NCBI GenBank assembly: GCA_946548895.1
Contig: CAMNQF010000003.1
Coordinates: forward strand, 1 to 64,000
DNA length: 64,000 nt
Reading direction: 5' to 3'
Source: an uncultured bacterium
GTDB lineage: Bacteria > Bacillota > Clostridia > Oscillospirales > Oscillospiraceae
Below, piece by piece: positions 49,501 to 56,805 of this stretch (the first letter of the stretch is position 1; every line of letters begins with the position of its first letter). Under the pieces are notes generated by a model. It worked only from the letters and a program-made list of their open reading frames with translations, made no database searches and had not been told where the DNA came from. A program made the translations under genes and the position numbers.

Positions 49501-49795
49501 AGCACAGCCCCAGGCTGCACTGGGCGGCGATGTACTCCCCCTCCGCCGAGCGGGCAAACCACTGAAACGCCAGCTTCTCGTCCCGCTGGGCGCCGCCGGT
49601 GCCGTTGCAGTAGTTCACCGCCGCCCGGTACTGGGCGTCCAGGTCGCCCTCCTCCGCCGCCTCCAGCAGCTCCCGGAAGCCCTGCTCCTTCTTGGCCGAT
49701 ACGTCCGCCATGCTTTGAATCAGCCCCGGGTCAATATAAACCATAAACGCATCCTGCCCGTCGGGCAGCAGGCCGTCATTCCGCTCTTCCGCCAT
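46589..49795 (-). CDS. Giant Sel1-like repeat protein
   Basis: 1068 aa, no signal peptide. After about 60 residues come roughly 27 consecutive Sel1 repeats of exactly 36 residues, up to about residue 1035, forming an alpha-solenoid for protein binding. Three repeat types alternate: A (YPPGTCALGLCYELG-GVEQD), B (AQCNLGFCYYRGIGVE-DD) and C (PRAQQLLGECY-GVE-D), so the true period is 108 residues. The end is a Pro/Lys linker and basic aromatic tail (PRKRSWWPFGRK). AAAGGAG precedes the start. Sel1 proteins often scaffold signalling or surface complexes; the partner is unknown. Confidence 0.92.
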   Translation of the reverse strand: MAEERNDGLLPDGQDAFMVYIDPGLIQSMADVSAKKEQGFRELLEAAEEGDLDAQYRAAVNYCNGTGGAQRDEKLAFQWFARSAEGEYIAAQCSLGLCYLRGIGTEKDPERGAQLLAQAAEQGYPPAQCELGLCYELGAGVEMDKARAAELYREAAEQDHAPAQCNLGFFYYRGIGVEQDGQEAFYWFSKAAQQEHPRAQTLLGECYESGTGVEQDMAKALELYWAAHNQGYGPGSCALGVCYDRGAGVEQDQVRAAEFYRVAAERDCSKGQFLLGQCYDSGTGVEKDDKRAAELYRQAHEDEYPPATCALGVCYEVGQGVEQDQARAVELYREAAERGYVPAQCNLGFCYYRGIGVEVDDKEAVRWFQMAAEEGYPRALGLLGDCYDFGYGVEVDHVRAARLYQAAHEGDYPPGTCSLGLCYELGQGVEQDLGRALELYRQAADAEDARAQCNLGYCYYRGIGVEEDDSQAAAWFEKSAAQGHSRGQFLLGQCYEGGYGVEQDLERAARLYSESGEKGHPGAICALGLCYELGRGVEMDREKAVELYRRSAGMGEARAQCNLGYCYYQGIGVEQDDGQAAHWFQLAAEQEYPRAQQLLGECYDGGFGVDKDEKKAAELYRLSHENGYPGGTCALGLCYELGTGVERDQARAVELYRAAAERGYVQAQCNLGFCYYRGIGTEVNNAEAVKWFTLAAQAGQARAQQLLGECYENGAGVERDLARAAELYQSAHEQHFAPATCALGTCYEYGKGVAVDAVRAAELYLEAAGQGSAWAQCNYGYCLYQGIGVEMNDGEAVKWFQAAAGQGSARAHFLLGECHEYAYGVERNMEEAVRLYRVAHEGGYPPGTCALGLCYELGEGVEQDKTKALQLYRQAAGQGNARAMCNLGFFYYHGIAVEEDDGEAAKWFAQAARQGYPRAEFLLGECYENGYGVERDLAKAVELYTKAHQGGSNDGTCSLGECFAGGRGVDRDEARAAELYREAADRGSARGMYLLGRCWEHGTGMARDVRKAREFYQRAADKGYQKAREALDSLTALEALNRPGSGAKPAPAKKPEPRKRSWWPFGRK

Positions 49796-49906
49796 GCGCG
49801 TCCACTCCTTTTTCGCTTTCTTGCCTCAGGCCGCCGCGCGCCGCGCGGCGCTTGCCGGTATTGTACCATACCCGCGGAAAAAAATCCATATCCAGTGTAA
49901 ACACGT

Positions 49907-49935
49907 TTGCGCCCCGCCCCGGTTTATGCTATACT
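49907..49935 (+). promoter_or_regulatory. Promoter of the GH13 gene
   Basis: TTGCGC (49907-49912), 17-bp spacer, TATACT (49930-49935). Confidence 0.7.
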
Positions 49936-49988
49936 GTGCCCACAGGCCCGCCCCGCCGGCCGGCCGTCTGACGAAAGAGGGAATTCAT

Positions 49989-51320
49989 ATGTCCAGCAAT
50001 ACCGATAAATCCTATCGAAATCAGGTCATGTACTCCGTATTCGTCCGAAACCACAGCGCGGAGGGCACCTTTGAGGGGGTGCGCCGGGACCTGGAGCGCA
50101 TCCGCGCCCTGGGCGTGGACATCGTCTGGCTGCTCCCCATCCACCCCACCGGCGAAAAGTGCCGGAAGGGCGCCCTGGGCAGCCCCTACGCCATCCGGGA
50201 CTACCGGGCGGTGAACCCTGAGTACGGCACCCTGGACGACTTCAAGCGGCTGGTGGACGGTATCCACCGGCTGGGCATGAAGTGCGTCATCGACGTGGTG
50301 TACAACCACACCTCCCCGGACTCCGTGCTGGCCCAGGAGCACCCCGAGTGGTTCTTCCACAAGCCGGACGGCAGCTTCGGCAACCGGGTGGGGGACTGGT
50401 GGGACGTGATCGACCTGGACTACGCCCAGCCCGGCCTGTGGGACTACCAGATCGACACGCTGAAATACTGGGCCTCCATGGTGGACGGCTTCCGCTGCGA
50501 CGTGGCCCCCCTGGTTCCCCTGGAGTTCTGGCTCCGGGCCCGGCGGGAGGTGGAGGCGGTGCGGCCCGGCTGCTTCTGGCTGGCCGAGTCGGTGGAGCCC
50601 GCCTTCGTCCGGGGGGGCCGGGCCGGAGGCCTGCCCGTGCTGTCCGACTCGGAGTGCTTCCAGGCCTTCGACGTGTGCTACGACTACGACATTTTCGACG
50701 TGTTTCAAGACTACGTGGACGAGAAGCGCCTCCTGGAGGACTACGCCCAGGCGGTGAACAACCAGGAGATCATCTATCCCGAAAACTATGTCAAGCTGCG
50801 CTTCCTGGAAAACCACGACCGGGCCCGGGCCGCCGCCATTTTCCCAAACAGGAAGGTGCGGCTCAATTGGACGGCGTTTCTCTTCTTCCAGAAGGGGATG
50901 ACCCTGCTCTACGCCGGGCAGGAGGCCAGCTGTACCCGCCAGCCCAGCCTGTTCGACAAGGACGCCGTGGACTGGTCCGCCGGGGAGGATATCTCAGAGC
51001 TGCTGAAAAACCTGGCGGCCCTGAAAAAGCACCCCCTGCTGGCCGACAGCTGGTACCAGGTCACGGCCCTTCCTCTGGACACGCTGCTGGCCGTCCACCG
51101 CAAGGGAAACCGCCAGCTGGTGGGAATTTTCGACCTGTACAACCCCTCCCGAAAGGCAAAGATGGACAACCGCTTCCGAACCGAAGCCGTTTCCGTTCCC
51201 GTGGAAGCCCCGGACGGCCGCTATCCCAACCTGGCGTTCCCGGGCGAAACCGTGGAGGTGGTGGGGGGCACGGTGGGCGTCAGCAGCCGTCCCATCATCT
51301 TTGAGGCCCCGGTGGGCTGA
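49989..51320 (+). CDS. GH13 alpha-amylase family glycoside hydrolase, cytoplasmic
   Basis: 443 aa, no signal peptide. (beta/alpha)8 barrel with the four GH13 regions: I DVVYNHTS, II DGFRCDVAP (nucleophile Asp), III FWLAESVEP (acid/base Glu), IV FLENHDRAR (third Asp). N-terminal YSVFVRNHSAEGTFEGV resembles neopullulanase and amylosucrase-like subgroups. Probably cleaves intracellular alpha-glucan or maltodextrin. Start at 49989 (MSSNTDKSYRN) with AAAGAGGG before it. Confidence 0.88.
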   Translation: MSSNTDKSYRNQVMYSVFVRNHSAEGTFEGVRRDLERIRALGVDIVWLLPIHPTGEKCRKGALGSPYAIRDYRAVNPEYGTLDDFKRLVDGIHRLGMKCVIDVVYNHTSPDSVLAQEHPEWFFHKPDGSFGNRVGDWWDVIDLDYAQPGLWDYQIDTLKYWASMVDGFRCDVAPLVPLEFWLRARREVEAVRPGCFWLAESVEPAFVRGGRAGGLPVLSDSECFQAFDVCYDYDIFDVFQDYVDEKRLLEDYAQAVNNQEIIYPENYVKLRFLENHDRARAAAIFPNRKVRLNWTAFLFFQKGMTLLYAGQEASCTRQPSLFDKDAVDWSAGEDISELLKNLAALKKHPLLADSWYQVTALPLDTLLAVHRKGNRQLVGIFDLYNPSRKAKMDNRFRTEAVSVPVEAPDGRYPNLAFPGETVEVVGGTVGVSSRPIIFEAPVG

Positions 51321-51389
51321 CCTGCGCGCAATCCAGCCGATGTTTCCACCTTAAATTGCGCATACTACCCCAAAAGGGGGCTGTGCGGG

Positions 51390-53111
51390 ATGGACATCTT
51401 TCAAGCGCTGGCCATGGCGGGCGGATTGAGCCTGTTCCTGTTCGGCATGGACCTGATGGGCGAGGCCCTGGAACGCCGGGCGGGGGGCGGGCTGCGGACC
51501 CTGCTGGGCCGGCTCACCACCGGCAGGGCGGCCGGGCTGCTCACCGGCCTGGGCGTCACGGCGGTCATACAGAGCTCCTCCGCCACCACGGTGATGGTGG
51601 TGGGCTTTGTCAACTCCGGGCTGATGACCTTAAGGCAGGCCGTCAACGTGATTATGGGGGCCAACATCGGCACCACCGTCACGCCGTGGCTGTTGAGCCT
51701 CACCGGGCTGGAGGGCGGGAGCCTGTTTCTCCGGCTGCTGAAGCCCTCCTCCTTCACCCCTGTTCTGGCCCTGACGGGCATCCTCCTCTATTCGGTGGGG
51801 AAGGGCTCCCCAAAGCGGGATACCGGCGCCGTCCTGCTGGGCTTCGCCACCCTCATGACCGGCATGGAAACCATGTCGGGCGCGGTGTCCGGCCTGGGGG
51901 ACTCCCCCGCCTTCCGGCAGCTGTTCCTCCTGTTCCGAAATCCCATCCTGGGCCTGCTGGCCGGGGCCCTGCTCACCGCCGTCATCCAGTCCAGCTCCGC
52001 GTCGGTGGGCGTGCTCCAGGCCCTGGCCGTCACCGGCCAGGTGTCCTATGCCGCCGCCATCCCCATTATCATGGGCCAGAACATCGGCACCTGCGCCACC
52101 ACACTCCTGGCCTCCATCGGCGCGGGCAAAAACGCCAAGCGGGCCGCCCTGGTCCACCTGTCTTTCAACGTCATCGGCTCCGCCGTGTGGCTGACGGCCT
52201 TTTGCGGGGCGAAGCTGGCCCTCCCCCCCGCCCTGCTGGACCAGCCCGCCACCCTGGCGGGCATCGCCGCCGCCCACACCGCGTTCAACCTGCTGTGCAC
52301 CCTGCTGCTGTTCCCCCTGTCCGGCCTGCTGGAAAGGCTGGTGGTCCGCCTGCTCCCCGACGGACGCCGCCCCGAGCTTCCCGCCCAGCTGGACCCCCGC
52401 CTGCTGGCCACGCCCCCCATCGCCCTGGAGCGGTGCCGCGCCGTGGCGGCGGATATGGCCCGCAACGCCGTTCTGGCGCTGAAGGAGGGGCTGGCCGCCG
52501 TGCGGGACTACTCCCCCGCCTCGGTTCGGTCCGTCCGGCGCCGGGAAGCGGACAGCGACCGCTGGGCGGACGAGTTGAGCGCCTACCTGGTGGAACTCAG
52601 CGCCCAGCCCATCAGCGCCCAGGACAGCGCCCAGGCGGCCCGCCTGCTCAAGCTCACCGGGGACTGGGAGCGCGTCTCCGACCACGCGGAGAATCTGGCG
52701 GAGGCCGCCGAGGAGCTTCACGGGCAGGGCGTCCGCTTCACGGACCGGGCGGCAAAGGAACTGGAAGTGCTGTCCGCCGCGGTAAGCGAGATCCTGGACC
52801 TGGCCCTGTCGGCCCACCTCCGCGGCGACCGCGGGGCGGCCGCCCAGGTGGAGGCCCTGGAGCAGGTGATCGACCACTTGAAAGACCAGCTGCGCACCAA
52901 CCACATCCTCCGCCTCCAGCAGGGCGGCTGCGCCATCGGCGCCGGGTTCATCTGGTCCGACCTGCTCACCGACCTGGAGCGCACCGCCGACCACTGCTCC
53001 AACATCGCGGAAACCGTGCTGGACCTGGACCGCCCCCACCAGCTTCGGGAGCCCGGCCCGGACTACCTCCGGGACCACCGGCGGTTCATGGAAAAATATA
53101 CCCTGGGTTAA
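51390..53111 (+). CDS. Na+/phosphate cotransporter with PhoU domain
   Basis: 573 aa. Residues 1-310: NptA/PiT-like Na/Pi symporter core with two inverted repeats, each bearing the QSSSA motif (VIQSSSATTVMVVGF; VIQSSSASVGVLQAL), and GANIGTT and GQNIGTC. Residues about 350-560 form a PhoU-like helical domain (WERVSDHAENLAEAA; LERTADHCSNIAETV) that binds metal and gates phosphate uptake. Imports phosphate with sodium. Next phosphate gene in the window is ppk. Confidence 0.92.
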   Translation: MDIFQALAMAGGLSLFLFGMDLMGEALERRAGGGLRTLLGRLTTGRAAGLLTGLGVTAVIQSSSATTVMVVGFVNSGLMTLRQAVNVIMGANIGTTVTPWLLSLTGLEGGSLFLRLLKPSSFTPVLALTGILLYSVGKGSPKRDTGAVLLGFATLMTGMETMSGAVSGLGDSPAFRQLFLLFRNPILGLLAGALLTAVIQSSSASVGVLQALAVTGQVSYAAAIPIIMGQNIGTCATTLLASIGAGKNAKRAALVHLSFNVIGSAVWLTAFCGAKLALPPALLDQPATLAGIAAAHTAFNLLCTLLLFPLSGLLERLVVRLLPDGRRPELPAQLDPRLLATPPIALERCRAVAADMARNAVLALKEGLAAVRDYSPASVRSVRRREADSDRWADELSAYLVELSAQPISAQDSAQAARLLKLTGDWERVSDHAENLAEAAEELHGQGVRFTDRAAKELEVLSAAVSEILDLALSAHLRGDRGAAAQVEALEQVIDHLKDQLRTNHILRLQQGGCAIGAGFIWSDLLTDLERTADHCSNIAETVLDLDRPHQLREPGPDYLRDHRRFMEKYTLG

Positions 53112-53118
53112 ACGCAAA

Positions 53119-53150
53119 CACAGCGGGAGAGACTATTTCTCTCCCGCTGC
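53119..53150 (+). terminator. Hairpin after the Na/Pi cotransporter gene
   Basis: GCGGGAGAG/CTCTCCCGC stem with a 7-nt loop just behind the stop. T-run is weak. Between convergent genes. Confidence 0.65.
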
Positions 53151-53170
53151 GCACATTTTCAGGCGGAGCC

Positions 53171-54088
53171 TCAATCCTCCCGCCACTGATCCCTGTTGTG
53201 ATCGGACCAAACCACCTGGTTGCGCCCCAGCCGTTTGGCGTCGTACAGCATGGCGTCCGCCGTCTTCAGGTAGGTTTCAAGCTGGTCGCCCATCTTGGGC
53301 ACCACGGTAACGCCGCCGATGCTCACCGTGACCCACTGGCTCACCGGGGAACTGTGAGGGATATGCAGGTCCTCCACCGCCTGCCGGATGGTCTTCATGA
53401 ACTCGAAGGCCGGGCGGGCCTCGCTGCCCACAAAGACCGCCACAAACTCCTCCCCGCCGTAGCGGGCAAAGAGGTCCGTGGCCCGCCAGAAGAAAGAGGA
53501 TATCTTCTGGGCCACAGTGGATATCACCTTGTCCCCCGCCGGGTGGCCGAAGGTGTCGTTGTACACTTTAAACTTGTCGATATCAAACATACAGATGGTG
53601 ATGGGCAGGCCAAACCGCACCGCCTCCTGCCAGCGGGCGGCGCTCTCGCTCTCATACCGCCGGCGGTTGGCCACGCCGGTCAGCTCGTCCACCATGGCCT
53701 GCTCCCGGAACTGCATCTGATACCGAAACAGCTGGATATGGGTGTTCACCCGGGCCCGGATAATCACCGGGCTGAACGGCTTGGTCACATAGTCCACCGC
53801 CCCCAGCAGCAGCCCCCGCTCCTCGTACTGGATGTCGGCCAGGCTGGTGAGCAAAATCACCGGGATGTGCTTGGTCAGCACCGTGGCCTTCAGCTCCCGA
53901 AGCAGCATGAAGCCATCCATTCCCGGCATGACCACATCCAGCAGGATGAGGGAGAATCCTCCCTCTTTGGCGGCGGCCAGCCCCTCCTCCGCCGTGTGGC
54001 ATACGGCCAGCTCATAGTCATCCTTCAAGATCGAGCACAGGAATTCGGTCTGCACCGCGCTGTCGTCGATCACTAATATCTTATCCAT
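53171..54088 (-). CDS. Response regulator with GGDEF diguanylate cyclase domain
   Basis: 305 aa. REC domain 1-120: KILVIDDSAVQTEF, acceptor Asp in LILLDVVMPGMDG, Thr/Ser LLTSLAD and Lys VTKPFSP. GGDEF domain about 135-300: ANRRRYESE, CMFDIDKFKVYND, and the active-site loop RYGGEEFVAVF (GGEEF, catalytically competent), so it should make c-di-GMP when phosphorylated. No RxxD inhibitory site is obvious before GGEEF. Start chosen at 54088 (MDKILVIDD); two in-frame Mets upstream lack better ribosome sites. It follows the PAS gene at 54146 and may sense its signal. Confidence 0.88.
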   Translation of the reverse strand: MDKILVIDDSAVQTEFLCSILKDDYELAVCHTAEEGLAAAKEGGFSLILLDVVMPGMDGFMLLRELKATVLTKHIPVILLTSLADIQYEERGLLLGAVDYVTKPFSPVIIRARVNTHIQLFRYQMQFREQAMVDELTGVANRRRYESESAARWQEAVRFGLPITICMFDIDKFKVYNDTFGHPAGDKVISTVAQKISSFFWRATDLFARYGGEEFVAVFVGSEARPAFEFMKTIRQAVEDLHIPHSSPVSQWVTVSIGGVTVVPKMGDQLETYLKTADAMLYDAKRLGRNQVVWSDHNRDQWRED

Positions 54089-54145
54089 GGGTCCCGCCCC
54101 CATCCTTTCCACCATCTCCGTCCAGCCTGCGCCAGGCGGACCAAA

Positions 54146-55042
54146 TCATACGTCTTTTTTTCCCGGGCCGGCGCGCAGGTCCCTCCGCCCCTCGGAGATG
54201 TCCTGCGCCACATAGACCGCCGTCAGCGGCATATCGTCCTCGCCCGCCCGGGCAAGCACCGCCGTGGCCCGGACCCAGCCCCAGGAGGCGTCCCCCTCCC
54301 CCGGTTCCTCCGGCAGCCTGCGGTATTCCACCGCCGCGCAGGGCTTCCACCAGCGCAGGCTTTGCCGCAGATTATCCACGTTCATCACCCGCAGGTACTC
54401 CGCCCTGTCGTCCGGGTGAATGAAATGGTTGGCATAGATGCCCAAGGCGGCAGTGCAGTTGACCTCGCTGCCCAGCACATTCTCCACCCGGTGCAGCTGG
54501 GTCACGGCCCGAAAGGTATCCTGCTCCAGGTCCAGGTAATAGGTTGAAAAAAACAGGCCGCTCAGGCTGCTGACGATATAGGCGTGGTCCTCCAGGGCGT
54601 GGAGGCGGGCCATGATGCCTTCCCGTTCCTGCCCCTCCCGCAGCACGTCGTGGATATCCTTGACGCACAAGGTGGCCGAGCGGTCTCCGCCGGACCGGTC
54701 CGGGACGGCCTCCATCAGGTTCCAGCGGTATCCGCTGCCAACCCGCCGGCGGTAGATCAGCGTGGACGCCTCTTTCCCCATCCCGGCGGCGCGGCGCAGC
54801 TGCTCCGGCCGGGTAAACGCCGCAAAGCGCTCCACGTCGTCCGGGTGGACGGCGCCGCCGCGGGCAAACTGCTCCAACTGCGCGGACAGCGGGCCCTTGC
54901 CCGGCTGCCAGCCTCCCGGGTCCGATTTCAGCACGTCACAGCGGTCTTCGTCCAAATATACATGAAGGATTTTTCGATAGGTATAGCCGCCGGATTCCGG
55001 CAGGCATTCCATAATCCTCTCGTAGTCTTCGTGATTCTCCAA
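54146..55042 (-). CDS. PAS-domain sensor protein without output domain
   Basis: 298 aa. Two PAS/PAC-like units: about 10-140 (VHPDDVERFAAFTRPEQ, YRRRVGSGYRWNLMEAVPD, ATLCVKDIHDV) and about 160-285 (FFSTYYLDLEQDTFRAVTQL, IHPDDRAEYLRVMN, WVRATAVLARAGEDD, YVAQDISE). No kinase, GGDEF or EAL domain follows, so output must come from a partner, most simply the REC-GGDEF protein encoded downstream. Start: TTG at 55042 preceded by GGAGGGAG; the ATG at 55114 would give a nearly leaderless transcript. Confidence 0.65.
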   Translation of the reverse strand: MENHEDYERIMECLPESGGYTYRKILHVYLDEDRCDVLKSDPGGWQPGKGPLSAQLEQFARGGAVHPDDVERFAAFTRPEQLRRAAGMGKEASTLIYRRRVGSGYRWNLMEAVPDRSGGDRSATLCVKDIHDVLREGQEREGIMARLHALEDHAYIVSSLSGLFFSTYYLDLEQDTFRAVTQLHRVENVLGSEVNCTAALGIYANHFIHPDDRAEYLRVMNVDNLRQSLRWWKPCAAVEYRRLPEEPGEGDASWGWVRATAVLARAGEDDMPLTAVYVAQDISEGRRDLRAGPGKKDV

Positions 55043-55122
55043 AGCGCACTCCCTCCAGGCGAACCCGGAGAGAGCCGTCCCCCAGGCTGCGCCAGCTGTT
55101 TTCGATATGGTCATTAGAGATT

Positions 55123-55151
55123 ATTATATCATAGTTGACCCTTCAAATCAA
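55123..55151 (-). promoter_or_regulatory. Promoter of the PAS / REC-GGDEF pair
   Basis: Minus strand TTGATT (55151-55146), 17-bp spacer, TATAAT (55128-55123). Confidence 0.8.
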
Positions 55152-55469
55152 TCAGTGGTTCCATTCCTCAAAAAATTTTTTCCATTAGGATTTTTTCCGG
55201 GCAAACATCCCATCCTGCGGCATACTTCGCCGCCAACCGCGCCCTAACCGGCGAAAAGAGGCGAGGGCCGGAGGAATTCCGCGGCTTCCCGCGTTTCGGT
55301 GGCGGCGCGCAGTTTCACCGGCGCCCCTCCCGTTCCCCCGCGCCGCCTCTCCCCAGACTATGACAGAACGGCCGGATCGGACCGCGGCTTCCGCCGCGCT
55401 GTGGCCGGGAGGCCGGAGCCGCGGGAGGGCGCTGCCAGCTGATGGACTGGCTCCCCTCGAAATCCGCCC
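55152..55469. other. Intergenic stretch, nothing recognised
   Basis: About 320 bp between divergent transcription units: AT-rich near the PAS promoter, then very GC-rich with short inverted pieces (GGCCGGGAGGCCGGAG region). No supported gene, RNA or operator. Open frames are not preceded by ribosome sites. Confidence 0.4.
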
Positions 55470-55498
55470 TTGATATCCTATCCCGCTTCCCATATAAT
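55470..55498 (+). promoter_or_regulatory. Promoter of the aldo/keto reductase gene
   Basis: TTGATA (55470-55475), 17-bp spacer, TATAAT (55493-55498). Confidence 0.8.
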
Positions 55499-55528
55499 GT
55501 AGATAAAAGCAAAAAGGAGGACACCGCC

Positions 55529-56719
55529 ATGCTGACCAATCCGTTTCAAGACAAGCAGCTCTCCCGGCTGGGCTTCGGAACCATGCGACTGCCCCTGCTC
55601 CCTGGCCAGACCAGCCCCGCCGCAATCGACCAGGCCCAGATGGACCAGATGATCGACTACGCCCTGGCCCACGGCGTCAACTACTTTGACACCGCCCATC
55701 CCTACCACGGCGGGCAGTCGGAGCGGGCGGTGGGCCGGTCGCTGGCCCGGCATCCCCGGGACAGCTGGTACCTGGCCGATAAATACCCCGGACACCAGCT
55801 GGCTGAACGCTACGACCCCGCCGACATTTTTGAGGAGCAGCTGGAAAAATGCGGGGTGGACTACTTTGACTTCTACCTGCTGCACAACGTGTACGAGAAT
55901 TCCATCCAGGTGTACATGGACCCCCGGTGGGGCATCCTGGACTATTTTGCCGAGCAGAAGCGGCTGGGCCGGATCCGGCACCTGGGCTTCTCCTGCCACG
56001 GGGACCTGAACACGCTGTCCACCTTTCTGGACTACTGCGGGGACCGAATGGAATTCTGCCAGCTCCAGCTGAACTACCTGGACTGGACCCTCCAGCAGGG
56101 CCGGGAGAAGTACGAGCTGCTCACCAGCCGGAACATCCCGGTCTGGGTAATGGAGCCCATCCGGGGCGGGAATCTGGCCAACCTGCCGGAGGACCAGATG
56201 GAAGTGCTGCGCCGGTTCCGGCCGGAGGACAGCGCCGCCGCCTGGGCGCTGCGGTTTCTCCAGGGCCTGCCCAATGTAAAGATGATCCTCAGCGGAATGT
56301 CCAGCCTGGATCAGATGGTGGAAAACGTGGACACTTTCACCCAGGACCGGCCCCTGGCGGAATCGGAGCGGTCCGCCCTGCTGGAGCTGGCGGAGGGCAT
56401 GAAGTCCGCCATCCCCTGCACCGGCTGCCGCTACTGCTGCGACGGCTGCCCCCTGGGGCTGGATATCCCCGCCATGATGTCCGCCTGCAGTGAGGCCCGG
56501 TACGCCCTCAGCTCCAACATTCGGATGCGCTTCGACGCCCTGCCGGAGGACAAGCGCCCCGCCGCCTGCGTCTCCTGCGGCCAGTGCGCCCGCGCCTGCC
56601 CCCAGGGCATCGACGTCCCGGCGGCCATCCGGGAGCTGGCCCAGGCCATCGAAAAGATCCCCGACTGGGCCCAGGTGTGCCGGGAGCGGGAGGAAGCCGC
56701 CCGGCGGGACCGGGGCTGA
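55529..56719 (+). CDS. Aldo/keto reductase with C-terminal ferredoxin domain
   Basis: 396 aa. AKR barrel (about 1-290): LSRLGFGTMRLPL, NYFDTAHPYHGGQSE (catalytic Asp and Tyr), WYLADKYPG (Lys), and YFDFYLLHNV (His). C-terminal [4Fe-4S] domain (about 300-375): CTGCRYCCDGCP and CVSCGQCARACPQGIDV. This fusion is common in anaerobes and may use ferredoxin as electron partner. AAAAGGAGG before the start at 55529. Confidence 0.9.
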   Translation: MLTNPFQDKQLSRLGFGTMRLPLLPGQTSPAAIDQAQMDQMIDYALAHGVNYFDTAHPYHGGQSERAVGRSLARHPRDSWYLADKYPGHQLAERYDPADIFEEQLEKCGVDYFDFYLLHNVYENSIQVYMDPRWGILDYFAEQKRLGRIRHLGFSCHGDLNTLSTFLDYCGDRMEFCQLQLNYLDWTLQQGREKYELLTSRNIPVWVMEPIRGGNLANLPEDQMEVLRRFRPEDSAAAWALRFLQGLPNVKMILSGMSSLDQMVENVDTFTQDRPLAESERSALLELAEGMKSAIPCTGCRYCCDGCPLGLDIPAMMSACSEARYALSSNIRMRFDALPEDKRPAACVSCGQCARACPQGIDVPAAIRELAQAIEKIPDWAQVCREREEAARRDRG

Positions 56720-56778
56720 CAGCTTGCGGAAAAAGTCCGCGAAAGGGCTTGCGCCCGGCGAAAAAGGGTGATACATTT

Positions 56779-56799
56779 ATGGGGTGGAAGGAGACGTGA
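56779..56799 (+). CDS. Possible 6-codon leader peptide before ppk
   Basis: ATG at 56779 reads MGWKET and a stop, with AAGGGTGA before it. It contains the ribosome site of ppk (GGAAGGAG) and ends six bases before the ppk start, so it could couple translation. No regulatory amino acid run is seen. Confidence 0.3.
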   Translation: MGWKET

Positions 56800-56805
56800 T
56801 CGACC

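Noticed and set aside
46589-49795. Repeated 108-bp pattern first considered as a CRISPR or satellite-like array
   Set aside because: The repeats are in one open reading frame, encode Sel1 motifs of exactly 36 residues and diverge at third positions, so they are coding repeats.
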